Assembly (NCBI GenBank): GCA_913030785.1
Contig: CAJWER010000143.1
Coordinates: forward strand, 1 to 7,480
Length of the DNA stretch: 7,480 bases
Direction of reading: 5' to 3'
Source of the DNA: an uncultured Chloroflexota bacterium
GTDB taxonomy: Bacteria > Chloroflexota > Dehalococcoidia > Lucifugimonadales > CAJWER01
Shown: positions 1 to 6,600 of the stretch, piece by piece
How positions within the stretch are numbered: the first letter of the stretch is position 1
Layout of the letters: every line of letters begins with the position of its first letter
The notes under the pieces: generated by a model
The model's input: the letters and a program-made list of their open reading frames with translations, nothing else
Databases searched by the model: none
Told to the model about the DNA's origin: nothing
Position numbers and translations under genes: made by a program

Positions 1-1076
1 GCTACCATCCCCTAAATAGAGGGTACGACGAATCCGTCTGCTTTCGCGGTGGGATGCACGACTACTGGGACTGGAGGCTTGATTACCAGGACACCGTATT
101 GCGAGCGGATGGACGTTATCTCACTGACGTTTGGACGGACGAAGCCGTGTCGTTCGTCGAGCGGCGCGCCGGCGAGGGGCCGTTCTTCCTGAGCTTGAAT
201 TACAACGCGCCCCACACTCCGCTTCAGGCGCCGGAGGAAGAGATTGCGCCGTTCCTAGAGGACGGCCGGTTCAACGAGGGCGTCGCGACCTTGTATGGGA
301 TGATTCGGCGGATGGACTCAGGGGTCGCCAAGGTCCTAGATGCCCTGGATCGAACGGGCCAGCGAGACAACACTGTGGTAGTTTTCACCAGCGACAACGG
401 TCCGCAATTTGGGACGGTGTCCCCCGACCACGGCGCATGGGACATCACACGTTTCAACTGCCAGTATGCGGGAGCAAAGGGGACCACATATGAGGGCGGC
501 ATACGGGTGCCTGGCATCATTCGTTGGCCTGCGGGTCTCGAAGGCGGTCGTACCGTCGACCAGATGGTCCATTTCACGGACTGGTTCCCGACGCTGCTCT
601 CAGCCATCGGCATCGACACACCAGGGGAGTTGAACCTGGACGGCAGGGACGCCTGGCCTGTACTCCAGGGACTCAGTGATCAGGTCGAGCAGAAGCGCTT
701 CTGGCAGTGGAACCGGTTCGCTCCCGACATAACTGCTAACGCCGCCATGAGGGACGGCGACTGGAAGCTCGTGCGACCTCGAATAGACGAAGTGATGCGG
801 ATACCCGACAACGACGATCTGCGCACCTCGATGTACGAACCGGAACGCTTCATCGAAGGGGGCCTCATTTCAGGGCCGTATCCGGACCGCGATGTACCTC
901 CTCCGCCTCCAGCGGAGTTGTATGATCTGGCCAGCGACCCTCTTGAACGCCACGATCTCGCTGGAGAGCAGACGGAGCGGACGCGCAGAATGCTGAGCGA
1001 CCTGGAGACGTGGTTCGAGGATGTGGAGGCCGACCGTGCGACTATCGACGACGGCTGGCAGGGCATCAGGGGGTAA
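1..1076 (+). CDS. Sulfatase (arylsulfatase-type), 5'-truncated by the window edge
   Basis: This is the C-terminal part of a sulfatase of the alkaline-phosphatase-like superfamily, which hydrolyses sulfate esters. The frame is open from base 3 (first codons read YHPLNRGYDE, a typical sulfatase stretch), so the first ATG at 54 is internal and the true start lies upstream; 357 residues are visible. Seen: a PFFLSLNYNAPHTPLQ stretch with the conserved His at 213-215; SDNG with the metal-binding Asp-Asn pair at 393-398; GAKGTTYEGGIRVPG with the active-site Lys at 477-479; and the late ELYDLASDPLE motif near the C terminus. The N-terminal C/S-x-P-S-R site, which matures to formylglycine, is not in the window, so its presence, class and any signal peptide cannot be judged. 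The stop lies 3 bases before the amidohydrolase start, implying one operon. The family call is secure; the substrate is unknown. Confidence 0.93.
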   Translation, partial: YHPLNRGYDESVCFRGGMHDYWDWRLDYQDTVLRADGRYLTDVWTDEAVSFVERRAGEGPFFLSLNYNAPHTPLQAPEEEIAPFLEDGRFNEGVATLYGMIRRMDSGVAKVLDALDRTGQRDNTVVVFTSDNGPQFGTVSPDHGAWDITRFNCQYAGAKGTTYEGGIRVPGIIRWPAGLEGGRTVDQMVHFTDWFPTLLSAIGIDTPGELNLDGRDAWPVLQGLSDQVEQKRFWQWNRFAPDITANAAMRDGDWKLVRPRIDEVMRIPDNDDLRTSMYEPERFIEGGLISGPYPDRDVPPPPPAELYDLASDPLERHDLAGEQTERTRRMLSDLETWFEDVEADRATIDDGWQGIRG

Positions 1077-1079
1077 GAC

Positions 1080-2696
1080 ATGGACATGATATTAACCGGC
1101 GGGACCGTCCTTACGATGGACCCGCAGGGCCGCCGGGCCGAGGCGGTGGCAGTACGGGACGGCAAGATCGCAGCGGTTGGGTTTGCGACCGAGATCGCTG
1201 CTATGGCCGGGCCGTCTACCAGGGTCGTCTCATTGAATGGGCGGACGCTGACGCCTGGTTTCATCGATCCCCACAACCACTTCTCGATGACGACCTTCGA
1301 GCCGGTGTCCGTAGACTGCCGAATGCCGCCCCTGGACGGCATACAGGGTGTGGTCGACGCCATCGCTGCTGCTGCGACAGGCGCGCCGCCTGGGCAGTGG
1401 ATATGGGGCCTCGGATTCGACCCATCGAGTTGGGGGGAGAAGCGGCGTATTACGCGTTGGGAGCTAGACGAGGCCGCCCCGGACAACCCCGTCTGCATCA
1501 TGGATTTTTCATATCACGCGACCTACACGAATTCGGCGGCACTGAAGCTTGCGGGCATCGACCGCAACACACCGGATCCCTATCGAGGCATGATCGTGCG
1601 GGACGACCATGGCGAGCCGGAGGGCACGTTGTGGGAGAGGGCGATGAACCCGGTGCACCGCATGACGATGCGCGCCCACATTGCACAGTACGGCGAGGAC
1701 GCGGTGGCCGACCTGGTGCACCGAAACGCGATGCGGCACCTGTCCAATGGCATCACGAGCGTGGGGGATGCCCTCGTAATGCCGGAGAGCGCCGCGATGT
1801 ACCGGCTCGCGGATGCTCGTGGCAAGTTGCCCATCGTGATGCACCAGATGCGCGGCGGCGATCATTTCTACGATGCGCCGGAGAAGGCGTCTAAGGGGGG
1901 ATTCCCTGACGACAATGTGTCCGACCGGCTGCGCGGCGGGATCATGAAGATATTCATGGACCCGGTGTACCCGGACTATGCCAAAATCAAACATTACCAC
2001 GACGGCCACACAGAGCAGGTCGGCGTCAGGAACTACGATCAGGACGAGGCCGATTCCCTGGTGCTGGATGCTCATAGCCGCGGATTGCAGGTGGCCATCC
2101 ACTGTATAGGCGAATGGGCGATCGACCAGGGACTCAATGCGTTCGAGCGTGCGTTGAAGGAGCACCCGGCATCCGACCCCCGTTTTCGGATCGAGCACCT
2201 TACGTTCCCATCTCGGGCACAGATCAAGCGAGCCGCGTCGATGGGGATCATCGTTTCCCAACAGCCAACGTTCCTTCATACTATTGGCGACCTGCTCAAG
2301 GACGTGGTAACCGACATGGGTATCGACGCCCCGCTACTGCCGCTGCGGACGATGCTGGACGAGGGGGTCACGTTAGCGGCAGGCTCAGACTTCCCGTGTT
2401 CTCCGCTGTCCCCGATTCTGGGCCTTGGGACGATGGTTGCCCGGTCAATGCAGGGCGACGGGCACACCATCGATGCGGAAGAGGCCGTCTCTCCAATGGA
2501 GGCGCTGCGGATGTACACGATGGGGTCGGCCTACGCGATGTTCCGAGACGGCGAAGTCGGTTCAATAGAGGTGGGCAAAAGGGCAGACATGGTGGTCCTG
2601 AGCCATGATCCCACCGCAGTTACACCGGAATTCATAAAGGACATCAGGGTCCAGCAGACCTACGTCGACGGGAAGCTACTTTACGAGGGTATCTAG
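1080..2696 (+). CDS. YtcJ-type amidohydrolase (amidohydrolase family 3)
   Basis: This is a metal-dependent hydrolase of the amidohydrolase superfamily, YtcJ-like branch, probably acting on C-N bonds of amides or related compounds in the cytoplasm. The 538 residues match the usual length of the family. Residues 1-60 form the small beta domain (LTGGTVLTMD, then RTLTPGFID). Metal-site candidates in order: H65 and H67 in DPHNHF, K290 in GIMKIF (position of the carboxylated lysine in relatives), H341 in VAIHCIGEWAI, H373 in RIEHLTF and D437 in AAGSDFP. NSAALKLAGI (151-160) and the terminal GSIEVGKRADMVVL are also family hallmarks. The ATG at 1080 is preferred because AGGGGG at 1068-1073 lies 6 bases before it; the alternative ATG at 1086 is 12 bases away. 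There is no signal peptide. The ribosome site overlaps the end of the sulfatase gene, so translation is probably coupled. Substrate cannot be read from sequence. Confidence 0.94.
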   Translation: MDMILTGGTVLTMDPQGRRAEAVAVRDGKIAAVGFATEIAAMAGPSTRVVSLNGRTLTPGFIDPHNHFSMTTFEPVSVDCRMPPLDGIQGVVDAIAAAATGAPPGQWIWGLGFDPSSWGEKRRITRWELDEAAPDNPVCIMDFSYHATYTNSAALKLAGIDRNTPDPYRGMIVRDDHGEPEGTLWERAMNPVHRMTMRAHIAQYGEDAVADLVHRNAMRHLSNGITSVGDALVMPESAAMYRLADARGKLPIVMHQMRGGDHFYDAPEKASKGGFPDDNVSDRLRGGIMKIFMDPVYPDYAKIKHYHDGHTEQVGVRNYDQDEADSLVLDAHSRGLQVAIHCIGEWAIDQGLNAFERALKEHPASDPRFRIEHLTFPSRAQIKRAASMGIIVSQQPTFLHTIGDLLKDVVTDMGIDAPLLPLRTMLDEGVTLAAGSDFPCSPLSPILGLGTMVARSMQGDGHTIDAEEAVSPMEALRMYTMGSAYAMFRDGEVGSIEVGKRADMVVLSHDPTAVTPEFIKDIRVQQTYVDGKLLYEGI

Positions 2697-2699
2697 CGT

Positions 2700-2722
2700 A
2701 GGGACTGGACATGGCGGTCCCT
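2700..2722 (+). terminator. Possible terminator hairpin after the amidohydrolase gene
   Basis: Four bases after the amidohydrolase stop, AGGGACTG (2700-2707) pairs with CGGTCCCT (2715-2722): 8 pairs including one G-T wobble, with a 7-base loop. The sequence after it is only TCTCGC, not a real T-run, so this is a weak candidate for an intrinsic terminator. Its position between the two gene units fits that role. Confidence 0.4.
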
Positions 2723-2729
2723 TCTCGCA

Positions 2730-2838
2730 TGTCATGCTGAGGTGCCCTGGGACGAAGCATCTGGGGTGGGGAGCGTGGCGGTAGCGACGGCAGTGCAGCC
2801 CAGCCTCCCCAGACCCTTCGCTACCGCTCAGGGTGACA
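2730..2838. repeat. Imperfect inverted repeat, small intergenic palindromic element
   Basis: The ends are inverted copies: TGTCA-TG-CTGAG (2730-2741) faces CTCAG-GG-TGACA (2827-2838). Inside them CGAAG-CA-TCTGGGG (2753-2766) faces CCCCAGA-CC-CTTCG (2807-2820). Only the two-base steps between blocks mismatch, while the spacers between the blocks differ in length (11 bases on the left, 6 on the right). A second exact pairing exists: GCGGTAGCG (2778-2786) with CGCTACCGC (2819-2827), so the RNA could fold in alternative ways. No open reading frame of interest lies inside. It resembles short non-coding palindromic or MITE-like repeats scattered between genes in environmental Chloroflexota and some other bacteria; that comparison is from memory. 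It sits between the two gene units and could also act as a transcript end or processing signal. Confidence 0.6.
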
Positions 2839-2895
2839 GTCTGGCACCGGCAGCGTGAAGGTGTCCCCCCAAAGTACAAGCCAAAGAGTGAATTT

Positions 2896-2900
2896 AGGAG
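2896..2900 (+). promoter_or_regulatory. Ribosome binding site deciding the gcvPA start
   Basis: AGGAG lies 7 bases before the ATG at 2908. This fixes the start there rather than at the upstream in-frame GTG at 2833, which falls inside the inverted repeat and would add 25 residues unlike the family's N terminus. Confidence 0.8.
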
Positions 2901-2907
2901 ACCTCCT

Positions 2908-4296
2908 ATGAGCAGAATCACACACCCGTATATTCCCAACTCCGCCCCGGAGGCGCGCCGCAAGGCTCTGGAAGTCATTGGGGTAGACGACGTCGAGGAG
3001 CTGTATGCCGCAATCCCTGAACGGCTGCGTCTGCGAAAAGACCTCGACCTGCCGGACGCCATCCGCTCTGAGCAGGGGCTTAGGCGTCATGTCGAGCGCA
3101 TCCTGTCGAGCAATCGGGGTACGCGGGACTATCTGAGTTTTCTGGGTGGGGGCTGCTGGGAGCACTACGTTCCGGCGGTGTGCGACGAGATCAACTCGCG
3201 TGGTGAGTTTCTCACCGCATACGGGGGCCAGAACTACTCTGACCACGGCAAATACCAGGCTCTGTTCGAGTTCCAGAGCCTGATGGGCGAGTTGGTAGGC
3301 ATGGACGTGGTCTCCGCTCCTACCTACGACTGGGCAGGCGCGGCCGCCAGTGCGCTGCTGATGGCGTGCAGGATCACTGGCAGGTCGAAGACCCTCGGGC
3401 CGGAGGCAATCTCTGCGGAGAAGCTGGCCCAGATCCGCAATTTCGCTCGGCCCGCCGCAACCATCGAGACGGTCCGCTACGACCGGGCTACGGGCGCTCT
3501 GGACCTGGACGACCTGCGGTCCAAGGTAGATGATCAAACCGCCGCCGTGTACTTCGAAAATCCATCGTATCTGGGACTCATCGAGGGTGGTGGGGCTATG
3601 ATCTCAGAGATCGCCCACGAGGCCGGAGCAATGAGCATCGTTGGCGTCGATCCGTCATCGCTGGGGGTGCTGACGCCGCCGTCGGAATATGGCGCAGACA
3701 TCGTGTGTGGTGAGATACAGCCCCTGGGCATGCACATGCAGGCCGGTGGCGGGCTCGGTGGGTTTATCGCCAGCCGTGATGACGAGCAGCTCGTGGCAGA
3801 GTACCCCACGTATCTCGTGAGTCTTGGAGCGCCTGAGGAGGGCGGGGGCTGGGGGTTCGGCGTGTCGACCTTCGAGCGCACGTCGTACGAAAAGCGCGAG
3901 AGTTCGCCCGATTACTACGGCACGACCCAGTGGCTCTGGGGCATTACTGCCGCGGTGTACCTCGCGCTCATGGGACCGCGTGGGATGGAGGAGCTTGGCG
4001 AAGGAATGATGCAGCGCTCGCTCTATACAATGCGGCTGTTCGACTCCATTGATGGCGTACGGTGCCCGGTGTTCGCCTCGGCATCGGTGAAGGAGTTTAC
4101 AGTGAACTTCGATGGCACGGGCAGGACGGTGGAAGAGATCAATGCAGCGCTGCTGGACCGGGGCATATTCGGTGGCAAGGATCTTTCGAAGGAGCTTCCT
4201 GAGCTGGGTCAGAGCGCCCTCTACTGCGTAACCGAGGTGCATACCCAAGGCGACCTACACACGCTTGCGGACGCCGTTGCGGAGGTGCTGTCATGA
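2908..4296 (+). CDS. gcvPA: GcvPA-like protein, alpha half of a divergent glycine decarboxylase (P-protein) fold
   Basis: This is a homologue of glycine dehydrogenase (decarboxylating) subunit 1. In two-subunit P-proteins this half pairs with GcvPB, which carries PLP. The 462 residues are slightly longer than a usual GcvPA (about 440-450). Family landmarks seen: YIPNS near the N terminus, IGVDDVEELYAAIPE (24-38), FLGGG (78-82) and HYVPAV (86-91), LVGMDVVSAPTYD (129-141), ENPSYLGLIEG (217-227), YGADIVCGEIQPLG (261-274), AAVYLALMGP (348-357). Several normally conserved stretches differ: the usual TAYTPYQPEISQG is here TAYGGQNYSDHGK (103-115), and the usual REQHIRREKATSNICTNQ is here ERTSYEKRESSPDYYGTTQ (323-341). 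The gene overlaps gcvPB by four bases. No H-protein or T-protein gene is nearby, so the role in glycine cleavage is doubtful. The family assignment is firm; the substrate is not. The consensus strings are recalled, not aligned. Confidence 0.88.
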   Translation: MSRITHPYIPNSAPEARRKALEVIGVDDVEELYAAIPERLRLRKDLDLPDAIRSEQGLRRHVERILSSNRGTRDYLSFLGGGCWEHYVPAVCDEINSRGEFLTAYGGQNYSDHGKYQALFEFQSLMGELVGMDVVSAPTYDWAGAAASALLMACRITGRSKTLGPEAISAEKLAQIRNFARPAATIETVRYDRATGALDLDDLRSKVDDQTAAVYFENPSYLGLIEGGGAMISEIAHEAGAMSIVGVDPSSLGVLTPPSEYGADIVCGEIQPLGMHMQAGGGLGGFIASRDDEQLVAEYPTYLVSLGAPEEGGGWGFGVSTFERTSYEKRESSPDYYGTTQWLWGITAAVYLALMGPRGMEELGEGMMQRSLYTMRLFDSIDGVRCPVFASASVKEFTVNFDGTGRTVEEINAALLDRGIFGGKDLSKELPELGQSALYCVTEVHTQGDLHTLADAVAEVLS

Positions 4297-5876
4297 AGCC
4301 CCAGGGAAGCGGGTACCATGCCGCGCGTTGGAACGAGCCCTTGATCACGGAGATGGGTGGCGATGGGCAGCGAGGCATTCTGCCGCCAGAGGTCGAGGCG
4401 GAGATCGCGTCCACGACATCAGACGTGCTAGATACCATCCCGGCTCAGATGCGTCGGAAGACTTCTCCGGCGCTACCGGAACTGTCTCAATCGCAGGTGC
4501 TGCGGCACTTCGTGCGCCTTTCGCAGATGACCCTGGGCGCGGACGTGACGCCGGACATGTCGTCGGGCACCTGCACCATGAAGTACAGCCCCAAGGTGAA
4601 CGACGCCCTGGTCAGATTACCGGTCGTCGCCGACACGCATCCCCTCCAGGATGCCGCCACCTTGCAGGGGACCTTGGAGGTTCTGCATAGGTTCGGGGAG
4701 ATCATGGGCGAGATATCAGGGATGGACGAGTTCAGCTTTCAGGCTGGAAGCGGTGCCCAGGGCATCTACGTGAACGCGTGCATCATCCGGGCCTACCACG
4801 AGTCGCGAGGAGAGGGCGCCAATCGCGACGAGATAATCACGACGGCGTTCTCGCATCCGTCCGACGCCGCCACGCCCGCAGTCGCCGGGTACAAGGTGAT
4901 CACGCTGCTGCCCGGCCCAAAGGGCTACCCGGAGCTGGACGCGTTGAAGGCAGCGCTGTCGGACCGGACCGCAGGTCTGATGCTGACCAACCCCGAGGAC
5001 ACGGGGCTGTTCAATCCCGAAATCGACGAGTTCGTCAGGCTCGTCCATGAGGCTGGCGGCCTATGCGCCTACGACCAGGCCAACGCCAACGGGCTGCTCG
5101 GGATCACGAGGGCCGCTGACACCGGGTTCGACATGTGCCAGTTTAATCTGCACAAGACCTTCTCCGCGCCCCACGCGGCGATAGGGCAGGGGTGCGGTGC
5201 GGTTGGCGTTACCAAGGAGTTGGCGCGATTCCTACCGGCGCCCGTAGTGACGTTCGACGGCGACGCATACGACCTCGACTACGAGCGGCCGGACAGCATC
5301 GGCAAGGTTCGGAGTTTCCTGGGCAATGTGCAGACCGTGATCCGGGCCTATGCATGGGTCATGAGCCTTGGGGCGGAGGGGCTGAAGATGGTGGCCGAGA
5401 CGGCCGTACTCAACAACAACTATCTGGCGGAGAAGCTGTCGAGTGTGCGAGGCGTGAGCCTGCCGTTTCCAGGTTCGGACCGCAGGCTAGAGCAGGTACG
5501 GTACTCCTGGGAGCGCCTGACTGCAGAGACCGGGGTCAGCACGACGGACCTGTCTCGGCGTATCACCGACTACGGTCTGGCCTCTTTCATGGAGAGCCAC
5601 GTACCCAGGCTGGTGCCCGAGCCGTTTACGCTGGAGCCGACCGAGTCCTACACCCTTGAGGAGCTGGACGAGTACGCGGCGGTATTCGAGGAGATGTCGA
5701 GGGAGGCATACGAAGCGCCTGAGATGGTGACGAGCGCTCCTCACAGGGCAGCCGCCGCCAAGCGCGACGACGCCCCCTTCAACGACCCTCAGCAATGGGC
5801 GATGACCTGGAGGGCGCATAGGAGGAAGGCCTCACAGGGGGTAGGCAGGGGCGACCCAGGAACGAACTGGAAGTGA
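4293..5876 (+). CDS. gcvPB: GcvPB-like protein, PLP-bearing half of a divergent glycine decarboxylase fold
   Basis: This is a homologue of glycine dehydrogenase subunit 2, a PLP enzyme of the aspartate aminotransferase fold that forms an alpha2-beta2 complex with GcvPA. The PLP lysine is K288 in NLHKTF (codon 5154-5156); D261 in YDQANANG should bind the PLP ring nitrogen. CTMKYSPK (94-101), IIRAYHESRGEG (164-175), LDYERPDSIG (328-337), RAYAWVMSLG (351-360) and LEPTES (447-452) are family landmarks. Departures from the usual motifs are many: GGGGPG after TPH is AAIGQG (295-300), GAHGE is GAQGI (154-158), AHGTNPA is SHPSDAA (187-193) and DGAN is DQAN. At 527 residues it is longer than the usual 480-490, with a basic C-terminal tail (about 485-527). 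It starts at an ATGA overlap with gcvPA; GGAGG at 4281-4285 lies 7 bases upstream. It is probably an active PLP enzyme with altered substrate, which is inference. Confidence 0.9.
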   Translation: MKPQGSGYHAARWNEPLITEMGGDGQRGILPPEVEAEIASTTSDVLDTIPAQMRRKTSPALPELSQSQVLRHFVRLSQMTLGADVTPDMSSGTCTMKYSPKVNDALVRLPVVADTHPLQDAATLQGTLEVLHRFGEIMGEISGMDEFSFQAGSGAQGIYVNACIIRAYHESRGEGANRDEIITTAFSHPSDAATPAVAGYKVITLLPGPKGYPELDALKAALSDRTAGLMLTNPEDTGLFNPEIDEFVRLVHEAGGLCAYDQANANGLLGITRAADTGFDMCQFNLHKTFSAPHAAIGQGCGAVGVTKELARFLPAPVVTFDGDAYDLDYERPDSIGKVRSFLGNVQTVIRAYAWVMSLGAEGLKMVAETAVLNNNYLAEKLSSVRGVSLPFPGSDRRLEQVRYSWERLTAETGVSTTDLSRRITDYGLASFMESHVPRLVPEPFTLEPTESYTLEELDEYAAVFEEMSREAYEAPEMVTSAPHRAAAAKRDDAPFNDPQQWAMTWRAHRRKASQGVGRGDPGTNWK

Positions 5877-5920
5877 TCACAGGCTCGATCTCAGCCGTCC
5901 TTTGAAGGGGAAGGTGTCCT

Positions 5921-5925
5921 GGGGG
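5921..5925 (+). promoter_or_regulatory. Ribosome binding site of the LLM remnant
   Basis: GGGGG lies 3 bases before the ATG at 5929 and 6 bases before the adjacent in-frame ATG at 5932, so the second ATG is the more likely start. The 6-base spacing equals that of the amidohydrolase gene's site. Confidence 0.5.
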
Positions 5926-5931
5926 TAAATG

Positions 5932-6225
5932 ATGAATGTGGGAGTGGTGGTCGAAGGGCAGGTGTCGTGGGATCTATGGCGGAGGTTCGTGACCACCGTC
6001 GAGGATCTGGGCTTCGAGTCGCTTTGGCGCTCGGACCACCTATTCTCCCTTTCGGGAGACCGGACTCGGGATGTCCTGGACCCCTATGTAGCCTTCGCAC
6101 TGGCGGCTGAGTTGACGGAGCGTGTGAGGTTCGGGCCGCTGGTGTCGTCGATCACCTTCCGGCACCCGTCGATACTGGCCCGAATGGCGGCCCAGATCGA
6201 CGCGCTCTCGGGCGGCAGATTTGTG
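5932..6225 (+). pseudogene. 5' remnant of a luciferase-like (LLM-class) flavin-dependent oxidoreductase
   Basis: The first ~98 residues belong to the bacterial luciferase-like superfamily, FMN- or F420-dependent oxidoreductases usually 280-350 residues long. Landmarks: a first strand MNVGVVVEG, then EDLGFESLWRSDHL, DPYVAFALAAELTERVRFGPLVSS, FRHPSILARMAAQIDALSGGRF. This last motif normally leads into the VLGLGAGW stretch and about 200 more residues, but here family resemblance stops at or just after V99 (6223-6225). The same frame runs on through arginine- and glycine-rich sequence that reads a VOC gene out of frame, until TGA at 6388-6390. A 152-residue hybrid could therefore be translated but would lack most of the barrel and is unlikely to be active. 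It lies 52 bases after gcvPB and may have been that operon's third gene. LLM monooxygenases are notably multiplied in SAR202 Chloroflexota, which suits the organism guess. Confidence 0.85.
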
Positions 6226-6511
6226 GCGCACGGACACGGCGGTCGGTCTCGGGATGTCTGGTACGGACGCCGAGATCGTGCTGCATGTGGAGCGGGAAGG
6301 TCAGGAAACCAACCTCAAGGTCGAATCGGCAGATGCTGCCGTCTTGCGTATCCAGAATGCCGGCGGCAAGGTGGTAGTTCCTCCCTTTGATATCCAGATC
6401 GGTCGCGGCGTTGTCGTTGAGGATCCATGGGGCAACCGCATGGTGCTGATCGATTCTACAAAAGGACGACTGCAAACTGACGAGAGGGGCTACGTGACTG
6501 GCGTTGGGTGA
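6218..6511 (+). pseudogene. 3' remnant of a VOC-superfamily (glyoxalase/bleomycin resistance-like) protein
   Basis: From about 6218 a different frame encodes the C-terminal module of a vicinal-oxygen-chelate protein: LWRTDTAVGLGMSGTDAEI, then NLKVESADAAVLRIQNAGGKV, then VVPPFDIQIGR and VVEDPWGNRMVLIDSTKG. The ending of the VOC module (DPWGN followed by a hydrophobic strand) is intact and stops at TGA 6509-6511. The N-terminal module, which would supply the other half of the metal site and about 100 residues, is absent: the frame has a stop at 6125-6127 and no plausible start with a ribosome site; only a TTG at 6221 could open it. The upstream sequence is instead LLM gene in another frame. It is very likely nonfunctional. 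G+C in its later part (52-58% in two sampled lines) is lower than in the genes to the left. Confidence 0.82.
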
Positions 6512-6600
6512 GCGGCTGTGGCCCGCGAACACGACTGCAAGCTAGGGTTGGGCCGATTCCAGCTTATTGAGATGTTTGACTGTGATTTACCTGAGCCCGC

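Noticed and set aside
54..56. ATG at 54 as the sulfatase start
   Set aside because: The frame is open to base 3 and the upstream residues (HPLNRGYDE) are sulfatase-like, so the gene begins outside the window.
680..2279. Long reverse-strand open frames (680-1501 and 1509-2279)
   Set aside because: They lie opposite the well-supported sulfatase and amidohydrolase genes and show low-complexity or arginine/serine-rich translations without family motifs; shadows of high-G+C coding sequence.
2833..2907. GTG at 2833 as a longer start for gcvPA
   Set aside because: It lies inside the inverted repeat, lacks a good ribosome site and adds residues unlike the family; ATG 2908 has AGGAG at 7 bases.
2896..2907. 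AGGAG-AC-CTCCT palindrome over the gcvPA ribosome site as a regulatory hairpin
   Set aside because: The loop would be two to four bases with a four-base stem; the anti-Shine-Dalgarno look may be chance.
2821..3537. Reverse-strand open frame opposite the gcvPA start
   Set aside because: It spans the repeat and the 5' half of gcvPA and shows no recognisable motif.
5929..6390. A single 150-residue functional protein
   Set aside because: Only the first ~98 residues resemble a known family; the rest is VOC coding sequence read in the wrong frame.
6539..6565. AAGCT..AGCTT inverted pair as a terminator between the converging VOC remnant and serine hydrolase
   Set aside because: A 5-base stem with a 17-base loop and no T-run is too weak.
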